This document shows, piece by piece, positions 26,443 through 34,705 of a stretch of DNA of 64,000 nucleotides. How positions within the stretch are numbered: the stretch's first letter is position 1; every line of letters begins with the position of its first letter. Location: assembly GCA_028824555.1 (NCBI GenBank), contig JAPPDJ010000048.1, positions 62,001-126,000 on the forward strand. Reading direction: 5' to 3'. The stretch is from Gammaproteobacteria bacterium. Its GTDB lineage: Bacteria; Pseudomonadota; Gammaproteobacteria; Pseudomonadales; Azotimanducaceae. A model generated the notes under the pieces. That model had not been told where the DNA came from. It made no database searches and was given only the letters and a program-made list of their open reading frames with translations. The position numbers and the translations under genes were made by a program.

Positions 26443-26480
26443 CCGTAGCGGCGAGCGAATGCCAACACAAAGGCCAGGAG
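26439..26480. repeat. family E repeat spanning the stop and start of adjacent genes
   Basis: These 42 bases match 62769-62810 at 37 positions. The 20-bp core CTAGCCGTAGCNGCGAGCGA recurs in reverse at 49595-49614. Here it supplies the TAG stop of the 577-residue protein and the ATG start plus the first seven codons of the SUMF1 protein. Confidence 0.75.
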
Positions 26481-28102
26481 CCCGCGCCGTTCTTGCCGCG
26501 CTACCTGCTCGCAGGGCGTTCCGGAGCCTTGCGCCGTGGGCCATCGCCGTGGCAGCACTTTGCTCCCTCGTCGCGCTCGTCAAGCTCTACCCGCTGTGGC
26601 TGGCTTACGACACGTCCCTGGTCACGATCACCGGCACGAGGGACGACGACTCGCCGGGTGCCAGGTTCGACGCCGTCCTGCTCCGCCACCTCGACCATTT
26701 CGCATATCTGCGCTCGTTCGACCATGTGTTGGCTGCGGGCCCACGCACATTGCGCCTGACGGCGCCGCTCTGGCTTGATCGTTGCGAAGTGCGGCAAGGG
26801 GATTTCTACAAGTTCGCCGGCTGGGCGCCGTTCGAGCCACAGGCCGCCGCACGCGCCGCCGCGCCAGGTCAACCGCCCAACTGGCGACACTTCAGCGAAA
26901 GCCGAGACCACACCATCAGCGGACGCCTGGACGCGCCAGCGACCGGAATCACATGGTGGGATGCAGCGGCCTATTGCCGCGCCGCCGGCGGTCGTCTGCC
27001 GACGGCTTCGGAGTGGGTGGCTGCAACGGCCGGCGAGCAGCCCCGGCTGTATCCGTCGGGTGATGTCATGGAGTCGGACGCTTGGCCCTATCTCGATCCG
27101 CTCCTGAACGCCGCGCAGAAGTGCGGCCTGCACCCCAGCACCGACACACCCCAAGGGCTGTCAGACATGGCGCACGGCGTCTCGGAATGGGCTGTGGGCG
27201 ACCTCGCAGATGGCCCGGCAGTGATGGGCGGCAACGGCTACAACGCCCCCCGCGAACTCTACAGCCTGGCGGCGCTGCATCGCCGGGCGCCGATGGACCA
27301 TCGTTCTCCATATCTGGGATTTCGCTGCGCCTACGACCACGAACCGATGCCCACGCCGTGGCGAACGCAGACAGGCGCGAGGCAGTTGCCGCCGGGCATC
27401 TATCAAGTGGGCATCCCGGCCAGGGCGCGCGTCCCAAGCCTTCTCTCGGCGCTGCCTCGGCAGCAAGTACCCCTCATCGGCCGCATTCTCTCGACGGATG
27501 CAAGCACGGGCGCGCAACCAACCCTGCACCTGATGACGCGAGAGGTCACCCGCCGCCAATACGCCAGATTCCTCCGCGACCCGTTCGTGCTTGCTGGATT
27601 CCACGCCGAAGCCAACCAACCCGCATCCCACAGCCATCGTCCGCCCGATTGGCGGGAGCAAATGCAGGAACCAGACCTGCCCGTGGTGAATGTCGATTGG
27701 TGGTCCGCCTACGCCTTCGCCTCCTGGGCCGGAGGCCGCCTGCCCACAGCCTTGGAGTGGGAACGCGCCGCCTCGGGCCAAGGCGCGCGCATCTACCCTT
27801 GGGGCGACGACTTCACCGCCGCCAATCCTGTAACGGGCGAGCAAGCACTGCGCGGTCCCCAACTGCCAAGCGAAGAGTCGGGCGACCAAACCCCCGAGGG
27901 CCTCCTGAACATGGGCGGCAATGTCTCCGAATGGACCCGCAGCGTATCCGGCGCCTCCGGCAGCTTCGCCATCGTCGTCAAGGGCGGCAACTACCTCCTC
28001 CCCGGCCCCACCACGGCCCGAATCGACCACCGCAACCACCTCTCACCGCATTACCGCTCCCCCACGCTAGGCTTCCGGGTGGCATTCGACCGCCCTCGCT
28101 AA
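26459..28102 (+). CDS. membrane-anchored protein with two FGE-sulfatase (SUMF1) domains
   Basis: A 547-residue protein with one N-terminal TM helix (about 26-46), then two SUMF1-fold domains. The first is at about 100-300 (GITWWDAAAYC, GGRLPTASEW, GLSDMAHGVSEW, LGFRCAY). The second is at about 355-545 (TREVTRRQYARF, GGRLPTALEWERAA, YPWGDDF, LLNMGGNVSEW, LGFRVAF). The catalytic Cys cluster of true formylglycine-generating enzymes is absent from the second domain's C-terminal core. A binding or structural role is therefore more likely than catalysis. The protein should face the periplasm. It is the last gene of the four. Confidence 0.85.
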   Translation: MPTQRPGARAVLAALPARRAFRSLAPWAIAVAALCSLVALVKLYPLWLAYDTSLVTITGTRDDDSPGARFDAVLLRHLDHFAYLRSFDHVLAAGPRTLRLTAPLWLDRCEVRQGDFYKFAGWAPFEPQAAARAAAPGQPPNWRHFSESRDHTISGRLDAPATGITWWDAAAYCRAAGGRLPTASEWVAATAGEQPRLYPSGDVMESDAWPYLDPLLNAAQKCGLHPSTDTPQGLSDMAHGVSEWAVGDLADGPAVMGGNGYNAPRELYSLAALHRRAPMDHRSPYLGFRCAYDHEPMPTPWRTQTGARQLPPGIYQVGIPARARVPSLLSALPRQQVPLIGRILSTDASTGAQPTLHLMTREVTRRQYARFLRDPFVLAGFHAEANQPASHSHRPPDWREQMQEPDLPVVNVDWWSAYAFASWAGGRLPTALEWERAASGQGARIYPWGDDFTAANPVTGEQALRGPQLPSEESGDQTPEGLLNMGGNVSEWTRSVSGASGSFAIVVKGGNYLLPGPTTARIDHRNHLSPHYRSPTLGFRVAFDRPR

Positions 28103-28157
28103 ACGGTGCGAGCGATAGAGTTCGGTGACCGTACTCCCGTCCTTCGGGGCAGGGTCC

Positions 28158-28287
28158 GTAGGGGACGGGCTTGTCCCCGCCAGTCTGAGTTCGACACGAG
28201 GAATGCGTCGAAGCTCTGCAGTTCGCGCAAGCGAACTGCCAACGCGCCCGTCAAGGCGCGCCGGGACGGGACAAGCCCGTCCCCTAC
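28158..28287. repeat. inverted REP pair, family A, with an embedded family D unit
   Basis: The GTAG hairpin arm is at 28158-28178 and the reverse arm, ending CCCCTAC, at 28263-28287. A family D unit (GCAGTTCGCGCAAGCGAACTGC, then GCGCGCC) lies between them. The reverse arm supplies the TAG stop codon of the EamA transporter gene at 28284-28286. Confidence 0.85.
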
Positions 28288-29165
28288 GGACCTGCCCCAG
28301 GCCGCCCGGTAACCACCAGTCCCAACACGATCAACCCCAGCGCCACTGGCGCGCTCAAGTGCAACTCCTCCCCGAGCACCATCGCAATCAGCACCAGCGA
28401 GAGAAAAGGCGACAGGAAAATCAGTTGCGAGATGGTGCCGACATGCCGAGTCAGCGACAGCGCCCGTTGCCACAGTAGGAAGGTGATGCCCATTTCCACT
28501 AAACCCACCCACACGCCGAAGGCGAGATTGGTGGGCGTGAGTTGGGGCAAGCCGGTTGTGGTGGCACAGACGATAGCCACCGCCGGGGTCGCCAATGCGA
28601 ATCCGGCGAGCATCCCCTGCACGGGATGCGCCGACACGCGCACCGTGGCCAACCAGTAGCCTGCCCAGAGCACCGTGCTTGCGAGCGCCAGGAGAACGCC
28701 GGTGAGGTCGAACGCAAGCCCACCGAGTTCGCCTCGCGTCAGGAGCAGCGTCACGCCGCCATAGGCGATGGCGATGCCGAGCCAGCCGCGCCACCGCAGC
28801 CGCTGCCCCAGGATCGGCCAGGCGAGGAGCGCGACGACGATGGCCCAGGTGTAGTTGAGCGGCTGCGCCACTTGCGCCGGCAAGCGATCGTAAGCCTCGA
28901 ACAGGATCAAGTAATAGGCGAGGGGATTGACGAGCCCCAGCGCCGCCACGCGCCACCGAACCGCATTCGACATCGGCGCAATGCCACGCCAAAGCACCAG
29001 CCGCACCGCCGCGAAGAAGACCAGCGAGACGATGCAGGCGAGGAACAAGAGCTGCACCGGCGCCATCTGTGCCAGCCCAAGCTTGAACGCAGTGGCAACG
29101 GTGGACCAAAGCGCCACGCTTGCCAACGCAGCGCTCAGCGCACGCGACTCCCTGCCCCAAGCCAT
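28284..29165 (-). CDS. EamA/DMT-superfamily transporter
   Basis: A 293-residue inner-membrane permease with about ten predicted TM helices arranged as two EamA repeats. The first repeat ends near QPLNYTWAIVVALLAWPILGQ and the second near LSPFLSLVLIAMVLGEEL, both matching the family's closing helices. Such proteins export amino acids or other small metabolites. The substrate cannot be predicted. The stop codon lies in a family A REP arm. The start is ATG 29165, divergent from the peroxiredoxin gene. Confidence 0.9.
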   Translation of the reverse strand: MAWGRESRALSAALASVALWSTVATAFKLGLAQMAPVQLLFLACIVSLVFFAAVRLVLWRGIAPMSNAVRWRVAALGLVNPLAYYLILFEAYDRLPAQVAQPLNYTWAIVVALLAWPILGQRLRWRGWLGIAIAYGGVTLLLTRGELGGLAFDLTGVLLALASTVLWAGYWLATVRVSAHPVQGMLAGFALATPAVAIVCATTTGLPQLTPTNLAFGVWVGLVEMGITFLLWQRALSLTRHVGTISQLIFLSPFLSLVLIAMVLGEELHLSAPVALGLIVLGLVVTGRPGAGP

Positions 29166-29267
29166 GCCGCGAAGTTACACGATGGTGGCCTCGCCAGAGA
29201 ATGCGGTGGCGCGACCAACGCTTCCTTTAGAATGCCGCTGCCAACTACATTTCATCGAGGGGAGTCC

Positions 29268-29747
29268 ATGTCGATTCAAGAAGGTGAGCGCTTGCCGGAA
29301 GCCACCGTGCATGTGATGGGGGACGCAGGGCCGTCCGCCGTATCCACAAACGACCTGTTCTCGCAAAAGCGCGTCGTGCTGTTTGCGGTGCCGGGCGCAT
29401 TCACGCCCACCTGCTCGCAGGCGCACCTGCCCGGGTTCGTCGAGCACGCGGCGCAGATGAAGGACACGGGCGTGGACAGCGTTGTGTGCATCGCCGTCAA
29501 CGACGCCTTCGTCATGGATGCCTGGGGCAAGTCGGCCGGCGCCGACGAACTCACCATGGTGGCAGACGGCAATGGCGACTTCACGAAGGCCATTGGCCTG
29601 GAAATGGACGGCAGCGGCTTCGGCCTCGGCACCCGCTCGCAGCGCTACGCCATGATCGTGGACGACGGCATCGTCGCCAAGCTCGCCGTGGAAGCGCCAG
29701 GAGCTTTCGAGGTGAGCCGCGCCGAGGCGATTCTCGAGCTGCTTTGA
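29268..29747 (+). CDS. peroxiredoxin, Prx5/AhpE-like
   Basis: A 159-residue thiol peroxidase. The peroxidatic Cys49 lies in PGAFTPTCSQAHLPGF, the Prx5 signature. The rest matches the short Prx5 form, with SVVCIAVNDAFVMDAWG and RSQRYAMIVDDG. ATG 29268 is preceded by GAGGGGAG, a strong ribosome-binding site. A glutathione S-transferase gene follows 36 bases downstream, so the pair probably shares a role in detoxifying peroxides. Confidence 0.93.
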   Translation: MSIQEGERLPEATVHVMGDAGPSAVSTNDLFSQKRVVLFAVPGAFTPTCSQAHLPGFVEHAAQMKDTGVDSVVCIAVNDAFVMDAWGKSAGADELTMVADGNGDFTKAIGLEMDGSGFGLGTRSQRYAMIVDDGIVAKLAVEAPGAFEVSRAEAILELL

Positions 29748-29783
29748 CAAGAGCCCCACTCAGCGAAACGGTCAGGAGAGAGC

Positions 29784-30368
29784 ATGGCACTCAAGATCTA
29801 CGGCCCCGTCCAAACCCGAACCTATCGCACATTGTGGATGGCGGAAGAACTCGGCATCGACTACGAGCACATCGCCGATGCCACGCCCGAGGCACTCGTC
29901 GCCGTCAATCCCATGGCGCAGGTGCCGGCCATCGACGACGACGGCCTCATCCTCACCGAGTCGATGGCAATCAACCTCTATCTCGCCCGCAAGCACGGCA
30001 AGCTGATGCCGTCTTCGGCTGACGAGCAGGCGCAGACCCTGCGCTGGTGCTTCTGGGTGATGACTGCCGTGGAGGGCACGTTGCTCGATGTGCTCAAGCG
30101 CCAGCATGGAATCATGGGTTTCGAGAAGGACCCGGATGCCGTGGCCGCCGGCATCGAGACTCTCCAGCGTCCGTTGCGGGTGCTCAATGGCCACCTTGCG
30201 GACCGCGACTATCTTGTGAACCAAGACTTCACGGTGGCGGATCTCAACGTCGCCAGCGTTCTGAGCTGGAGTCGCATGGCGCGCATCGACCTTTCGGGCC
30301 ACGGCAACGTGGACGAATGGCTGGGCCGCTGCCTGGAACGCGACGCCGCGGTGCGGGCACGGGGCTGA
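29784..30368 (+). CDS. glutathione S-transferase family protein
   Basis: A 194-residue protein with an N-terminal thioredoxin-like domain (LKIYGPVQTRTYRTLWMAEELG) that carries the cis-Pro in AQVPAIDDDG and the glutathione-contact ESMAINLYLA. The C-terminal all-helical domain has the N-capping DFTVADLNVAS. It may conjugate glutathione or reduce peroxides together with the neighbouring peroxiredoxin. ATG 29784 follows CAGGAGAG. Confidence 0.92.
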   Translation: MALKIYGPVQTRTYRTLWMAEELGIDYEHIADATPEALVAVNPMAQVPAIDDDGLILTESMAINLYLARKHGKLMPSSADEQAQTLRWCFWVMTAVEGTLLDVLKRQHGIMGFEKDPDAVAAGIETLQRPLRVLNGHLADRDYLVNQDFTVADLNVASVLSWSRMARIDLSGHGNVDEWLGRCLERDAAVRARG

Positions 30369-30409
30369 ATCGAGGCATCAGGAACGCAAACCGACAAGGG
30401 GGAAGGCAA

Positions 30410-30778
30410 ATGCGCGTGGTGCGGGTGTATACCGGGGACGATGGCGAATCGCACTTCGAGGACGTGGACATCGGGGTGACGTCCGAGGGCGGCATCGGTC
30501 GGCTCTCCTCGCTCATACCGGGCCCCGGCGTGATGTTCCGCGAGGTGGACGGCGACTACGACCTCGACTTCCACACCGCCCCGAGGCGGCAATTCGTCGT
30601 CAATCTGCGCGGCTCGGTGGACATCACGGTGGGCAGCGGCGAAACCAGACGCCTCGAGTCCGGCGACATCCTCCTGGCCGAAGACACCACCGGCCACGGC
30701 CACAAGAGCCGAGCCGTTGCGGGCCGGCCGCGCTCCTGCCTCTTCATCCCCATCAACGAAGACGCAAAGCTGCCGTAA
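30410..30778 (+). CDS. small cupin-fold protein
   Basis: A 122-residue single cupin domain. Its core is FVVNLRGSVDITVGSGETRRLESGDILLAEDTTGHGHKSRAV, matching the second cupin motif with GD and His positions. It resembles proteins annotated as cupin-domain sugar-acid or dioxygenase relatives, with no certain function. It starts at ATG 30410 after AAGGGGGAAGG, 41 bases past the GST gene, and is probably its operon partner. Confidence 0.82.
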   Translation: MRVVRVYTGDDGESHFEDVDIGVTSEGGIGRLSSLIPGPGVMFREVDGDYDLDFHTAPRRQFVVNLRGSVDITVGSGETRRLESGDILLAEDTTGHGHKSRAVAGRPRSCLFIPINEDAKLP

Positions 30779-30870
30779 GCCCCGTCGGTGGCGTGTCCCA
30801 CATTCATCTGCCGGCTGTAGCGGATGCGCCGGTACCCGGCGATCGGGTTCGACTGGCTGCCGGCGCCACT

Positions 30871-30984
30871 CTGGAGGGAGGGCGTCTCGCCCTCCGTCGC
30901 GCCGAAAGGCACCGAGAACACGCGCTGCACCAGCAAGATGCGCGCCCTTGCGGGCGCGATGGAGGGCGAGACGCCCTCCCTCCA
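30871..30984. repeat. inverted REP pair, family B, 114 bp
   Basis: Arms of about 25 bp (CTGGAGGGAGGGCGTCTCGC and its mirror) bracket a 60-bp centre. The reverse complement of this element aligns with 62923-63035 along its whole length, centre included. The two are therefore copies of one mobile unit in opposite orientation. The 347-bp gap it occupies (30779-31125) has no gene. Confidence 0.88.
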
Positions 30985-31125
30985 GGGTACGGAGCGCCAG
31001 GCACCTTGTGATCCAAAATGAGACACTACGCCCCGTCAGCAAGGTTGCGCCCACCTGCCAAGGCGCGGCATGCCTCACGGTGGGATTTGCTCGCTGTGGG
31101 TTGAGGGTGTAGCGGGTCTGCGCTG

Positions 31126-31848
31126 TCACGGAATCTGCGCCACCGCACCCGACTTCAAGAGCGCCTTTAGCGCCTCTCGCTTCGACAGCGCCGAGAGCCG
31201 ACTTGCGTGACGTTCGACATAGGCCGTCACGGCATCGGGGTTGACGCGGGAGTACTGCCGCAGCGCCCAGCCGATGGCCTTGCGCAGGAAGAACTCGCGC
31301 TCGTCGATCGAGGGCTCGATGAACGCAAACAGCAGCGCCTCGTCTGTGGACTTGCCACGCTTTAGCTGCGAGAGAATCGCCGTGCGTCGCTTCCAGATGT
31401 CCACGTCGTCCGCCCAGCGCCGCAGCAGCACCGCGACTTCCGTCGGATGGCGGTTCAGCATCTGCCCGACGGCGACGCTGGCGATGGCGTCCACGTAGTC
31501 CCACCACGCCCCCGTGACGACCAGTTCCTCGATCATCGCCATCCGAGCCGGTTCCAGCCAGCGCCGGTGGCGGCTGTGGTTCAGGAGTTCCACGGCCGCA
31601 TAGCGCTCCTCGCGCCGCTCCGCCGACCGCCAAAGCGCGAGAACCGCCTGCTCCCAGGTGGCCGCGTCCGGCAACGGCAGCGACCGCACCGTTTCCGCAA
31701 CGAGCTTGCGCACAACCGGCACCGTGACACCGTGAAACGGCATCTCGGACTTCATGTACGCCTGCTGCCCGCGCGCCCGGTCCGGGTCCGCAACGTCGCG
31801 TAGCGCCTGGACCACATCAAGGCGCAAGTCTCGAACAAAAACATCCAC
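31126..31848 (-). CDS. AlkD-like DNA alkylation repair protein
   Basis: A 240-residue HEAT-like-repeat DNA glycosylase of the AlkD/AlkC family, predicted to excise alkylated purines. Family markers are YMKSEMPFHGV near 31-41, REERYAAVELL, the catalytic-region WWDYVDAIA near 115 and KRRTAILSQL. GTG 31848 was chosen because homology begins there (VRDLRLDVVQALR). The frame is open back to 32022, but the extra residues are not AlkD-like and run into the divergent amidohydrolase gene. Confidence 0.88.
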   Translation of the reverse strand: MDVFVRDLRLDVVQALRDVADPDRARGQQAYMKSEMPFHGVTVPVVRKLVAETVRSLPLPDAATWEQAVLALWRSAERREERYAAVELLNHSRHRRWLEPARMAMIEELVVTGAWWDYVDAIASVAVGQMLNRHPTEVAVLLRRWADDVDIWKRRTAILSQLKRGKSTDEALLFAFIEPSIDEREFFLRKAIGWALRQYSRVNPDAVTAYVERHASRLSALSKREALKALLKSGAVAQIP

Positions 31849-31965
31849 GGCCAAGGGGTCCTCTCGAAGCGACGGCTGCCGACACCGATTGTCGCCTACC
31901 AAAACACTTGCCGTGCGCCCCCGTTTGCTCGCATGATCGGCCAAGGCTCTTGTGGGAGGGAGAGG

Positions 31966-33138
31966 ATGGCCTACGAAATCAAGCGGTTCCCATACGATGG
32001 CACCATCGATGCCGACGGCCATGTGTTGGAGCCGCCGGACCTTTGGGAGAACTACCTCGAAGCGAAGTACCTAGACCGCGCCCTGCGCATTCGCGTCGAT
32101 GACGACGGCCTCGAATACCTCGAAATCAACGGCAAGCCCTCCGAGCGCACCCGCAAGGGCTCCCTCGGCATCATGGGCGCGATGGGGGCCGAAAACCTCA
32201 AGCCCAGCCCCGATCGCCGCTATGCCGACAGCATGCCCCTCGGCGCTTGCGATGCGAGCGACCGCCTGCACCTCATGGATCAGGAGAACCTCGCCTGCTC
32301 CCTCCTCTACCCCACCATCTGCCTGTTGTGGGAAGTGGAGGAGACAGACCCCGAGATCACCCTCGCCTACGCCCGCGCCTACAACCGCTGGATTGCCGAC
32401 TTCTGTCGCGGCAGCGGCGGGCGCCTCGTGCCCATCGCCATGCTGACGCTGCTGGACCCGGCCGGCTCCGCAGCCGAACTCGAACGCGCCGTCAAGGACG
32501 GCTGCAAGGGCGCCTGGATCAACCCGTTCAACCACAACCGGGTGATTCACGGCCACCCAGACCACGACGTGCTGTTCGCCAAATGCGTGGAACTCGACGT
32601 GCCGCTGGCGATTCACCCCACCTTCCACCCGCACGCGGCAGCGGCCGGCATCTTCGACTGGCCCACAGAAGGCATGGGCGCGGCCGCCATGATCTGGCTG
32701 CGCTCCATCGTCCAGCAGGCGCTGATCTCGTTCATGGCCCTCGGCACGCTGGATCGCTTCCCCGAGCTTCGCCTAGGCGTGCTCGAAGCCGGCTCCGGCT
32801 GGATCGGCGCCATGCTCGACCGCTTGGACGCCCACGCGCGCTCAGTCAACGTTGCCGGCAAGCGCCCCACCTTCACCGAGTATTTCCGTCGCCAGTGCTT
32901 CATCTCCGGCGACCCGGACGAAACCGCCGCCCCGTTCATCATCGATCACGTGGGCGCCGACAACTTCATGTGGGCCACGGACTACCCGCACCCCGATCAT
33001 CCGCACACCTGGGTGGACGATCTCACTGCCTTCGCCAATCGCCTGACGCCGCCGGCGAGAGCCAAGGTGCTCGGCGACAACGTGCGGCGCATCTACCGGC
33101 TGGAGGATGTGGGTCAAGCGCAAGCGGCGGCCGGCTGA
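31966..33138 (+). CDS. amidohydrolase-2 family protein
   Basis: A 390-residue metal-dependent hydrolase or decarboxylase. The N-terminal metal motif is the short DADGHVLEPPDLW. The central IHPTFHPHA supplies further ligands, and WATDYPHPDHP is the C-terminal acidic motif. It belongs to the uncharacterised large amidohydrolase-2 group common in catabolic clusters, and differs from the 342-residue relative at 13297. ATG 31966 follows GGGAGGGAGAGG. Confidence 0.9.
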   Translation: MAYEIKRFPYDGTIDADGHVLEPPDLWENYLEAKYLDRALRIRVDDDGLEYLEINGKPSERTRKGSLGIMGAMGAENLKPSPDRRYADSMPLGACDASDRLHLMDQENLACSLLYPTICLLWEVEETDPEITLAYARAYNRWIADFCRGSGGRLVPIAMLTLLDPAGSAAELERAVKDGCKGAWINPFNHNRVIHGHPDHDVLFAKCVELDVPLAIHPTFHPHAAAAGIFDWPTEGMGAAAMIWLRSIVQQALISFMALGTLDRFPELRLGVLEAGSGWIGAMLDRLDAHARSVNVAGKRPTFTEYFRRQCFISGDPDETAAPFIIDHVGADNFMWATDYPHPDHPHTWVDDLTAFANRLTPPARAKVLGDNVRRIYRLEDVGQAQAAAG

Positions 33139-33180
33139 CCTGCGGCGAGCCACACGCGCCGTTCTCGCTCGCTAGTCACC

Positions 33181-33834
33181 ATGCCAACGGGAGTGGACGA
33201 CACCCGTTCGACCAAAACGCTAATCTGGGACTGGCCCTTGCGCATCTGGCATTGGGCCTTCGCGATCGTGGTCGTCTTCTCGCTCACCACAGGCCTCATC
33301 GGCGACATCAGCCTGCTCGAGTGGCACGTCCGCTCCGGCACCCTCGCCTTAGGCCTTCTGGCGTTCCGCATCGGCTGGGCCATCTGGGGCGGGCTCTACG
33401 CAAGATTCTCGAACTACCGCACCTCCCCACGCGCCATCCTGAACCACTTCCGCGGCAGGAACCCGCCCGCGCCCCACACCGCACCGGGCATCGCGCTGGT
33501 TGGGTTGCTGCTTGCAATCGTGACCTTGCAAGTGAGCACGGGCCTCTTCGCCACCGACGAGATCTTCACTGAAGGCCCTCTGCGGCAGTGGGTCTCGCTC
33601 GAGTTCGCCCGCAACGCCACCTTCATCCACAACCGCGCCCACTGGCTGATCGTGGCCCTGGTCTCCACACATGTAGCCGCGCACATCGTCTATGGCGCCC
33701 TGCGGGACCCGACCCCCCTGTCGATGTTCACCGGCACCAAGGCCGTCGACGTGCCGCCGACGCCGCACTATGCCTGGCGCGCCGCCGCCACCCTCTTGGC
33801 CGCCGCCCTACTCGTGGTTGCCCTACCCGACTGA
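33181..33834 (+). CDS. cytochrome b561-family membrane protein
   Basis: A 217-residue di-heme cytochrome b561-type protein with four core TM helices and a fifth at the C-terminus. Heme-ligand histidines appear in RIWHWAFAIV near 23, EWHVRSGTL near 49 and ALVSTHVAAHIVYG near 165-170. It probably transfers electrons between the quinone pool or ascorbate and periplasmic acceptors. A cytochrome c' gene lies on the opposite strand across the repeat region, a pairing that is common in proteobacteria. Confidence 0.9.
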   Translation: MPTGVDDTRSTKTLIWDWPLRIWHWAFAIVVVFSLTTGLIGDISLLEWHVRSGTLALGLLAFRIGWAIWGGLYARFSNYRTSPRAILNHFRGRNPPAPHTAPGIALVGLLLAIVTLQVSTGLFATDEIFTEGPLRQWVSLEFARNATFIHNRAHWLIVALVSTHVAAHIVYGALRDPTPLSMFTGTKAVDVPPTPHYAWRAAATLLAAALLVVALPD

Positions 33835-33951
33835 CCCCATCATCCCGCCCTGGAGAACCGGTGTCCCGTTCCCATCGCCGACAGGCGTGATGGTTAGTGA
33901 GCTCCAATGGAACGGACCGTGCAACGCAATGATCTTGCGCCGCTTTTCTCC

Positions 33952-34148
33952 GTAGGTGACGGGCTTGTCCCGTCCCGTGCTTGACGCTTCGACGAACTCG
34001 GAACGGGACGGGACAAGCCCGTCCCCTACGAGGCCCGTCCTGAACGCACCGATGGATTCGGCAAGGGCCCGTAGGGGCGACCCTTGTGGTCGCCCGTCTT
34101 GAATGCATCGACAAGTTCGAGATGGGACGGGACAAGCCCGTCCCCTAC
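33952..34148. repeat. two consecutive inverted REP pairs, family A
   Basis: Four arms occur in order: GTAG hairpin 33952-33976, reverse arm 34005-34029, GTAG hairpin 34071-34095 (GGCGACC version), reverse arm 34124-34148. The spacers are unalike except for short GATTCGGCA and GTTCGA motifs. They fill the 411-bp gap between the convergent cytochrome genes, which holds no other feature. Confidence 0.88.
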
Positions 34149-34245
34149 GAGGAATGCGTTGAAACGCACCGACAGATTCGGCACGGGACTACGACCCGCC
34201 GAGCTTCGAAGTCGCAAGGCCGACGCATGCATCGGCCTCGGTGGG

Positions 34246-34671
34246 CTACTCCTGCCGATAGTCGTCGTGACAGCCCTTGCAGGCGCCGCCGAGGCCCTGC
34301 AGCGCCGCGCCGGCCTGCGCTCGGTCGCCTCCTGCGGCAGCTTCCTTGAACTCTTGGGCGGCGGCGCGGAACGCCTCGATCTTCTCGGCGAAGTCTTCGG
34401 TGTCTTCCCAGATGGCCGGCAGCGCATCGCCGCCCTCCGAGCCCTCCGGGAACAAGGACCCCGAAGCTTCGGCGAGGTCCGCCATCGCGTTGCCGTGCAT
34501 CGGCAGGTGGCCGGCGTGAGGCACTTCGCCGCGGATGATCTTGACGATGGCCTGCATGTGGCCGCCCACGGCCTGCATCGCGTGCTGGCGGTATTCCGCA
34601 TCGGCCTCGGCGCCTATGGAATTGAGGGCCAAGAGGCTCGCCACCCCGGCGAGAGTCGTGGAAATGCGCAT
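34246..34671 (-). CDS. cytochrome c' (c-type, C-terminal heme)
   Basis: A 141-residue periplasmic cytochrome with a signal peptide (about 1-22) and the C-terminal heme motif CKGCH (Cys131, Cys134, His135), the class II cytochrome c' layout. Helical segments match the four-helix bundle (QHAMQAVGGHMQAIVKIIRGE). Family roles are electron transfer or nitric oxide binding. It is the minus-strand neighbour of cytochrome b561 and lies upstream of the lost-repeat gap; the sugar dehydrogenase gene is 34 bases upstream. Confidence 0.9.
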   Translation of the reverse strand: MRISTTLAGVASLLALNSIGAEADAEYRQHAMQAVGGHMQAIVKIIRGEVPHAGHLPMHGNAMADLAEASGSLFPEGSEGGDALPAIWEDTEDFAEKIEAFRAAAQEFKEAAAGGDRAQAGAALQGLGGACKGCHDDYRQE

Positions 34672-34705
34672 TTTGCTTTGTCTCCTTGGTGGTTCGGTCG
34701 TGCGT

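Noticed and set aside
23147-28102. Zorya anti-phage system
   Set aside because: The MotA-like gene is present but there is no OmpA-domain ZorB and no ZorC, ZorD or ZorE effector.
30209-31633. 474-residue minus-strand frame
   Set aside because: Crosses a REP pair and lies opposite the cupin gene and in another frame of the AlkD-like gene.
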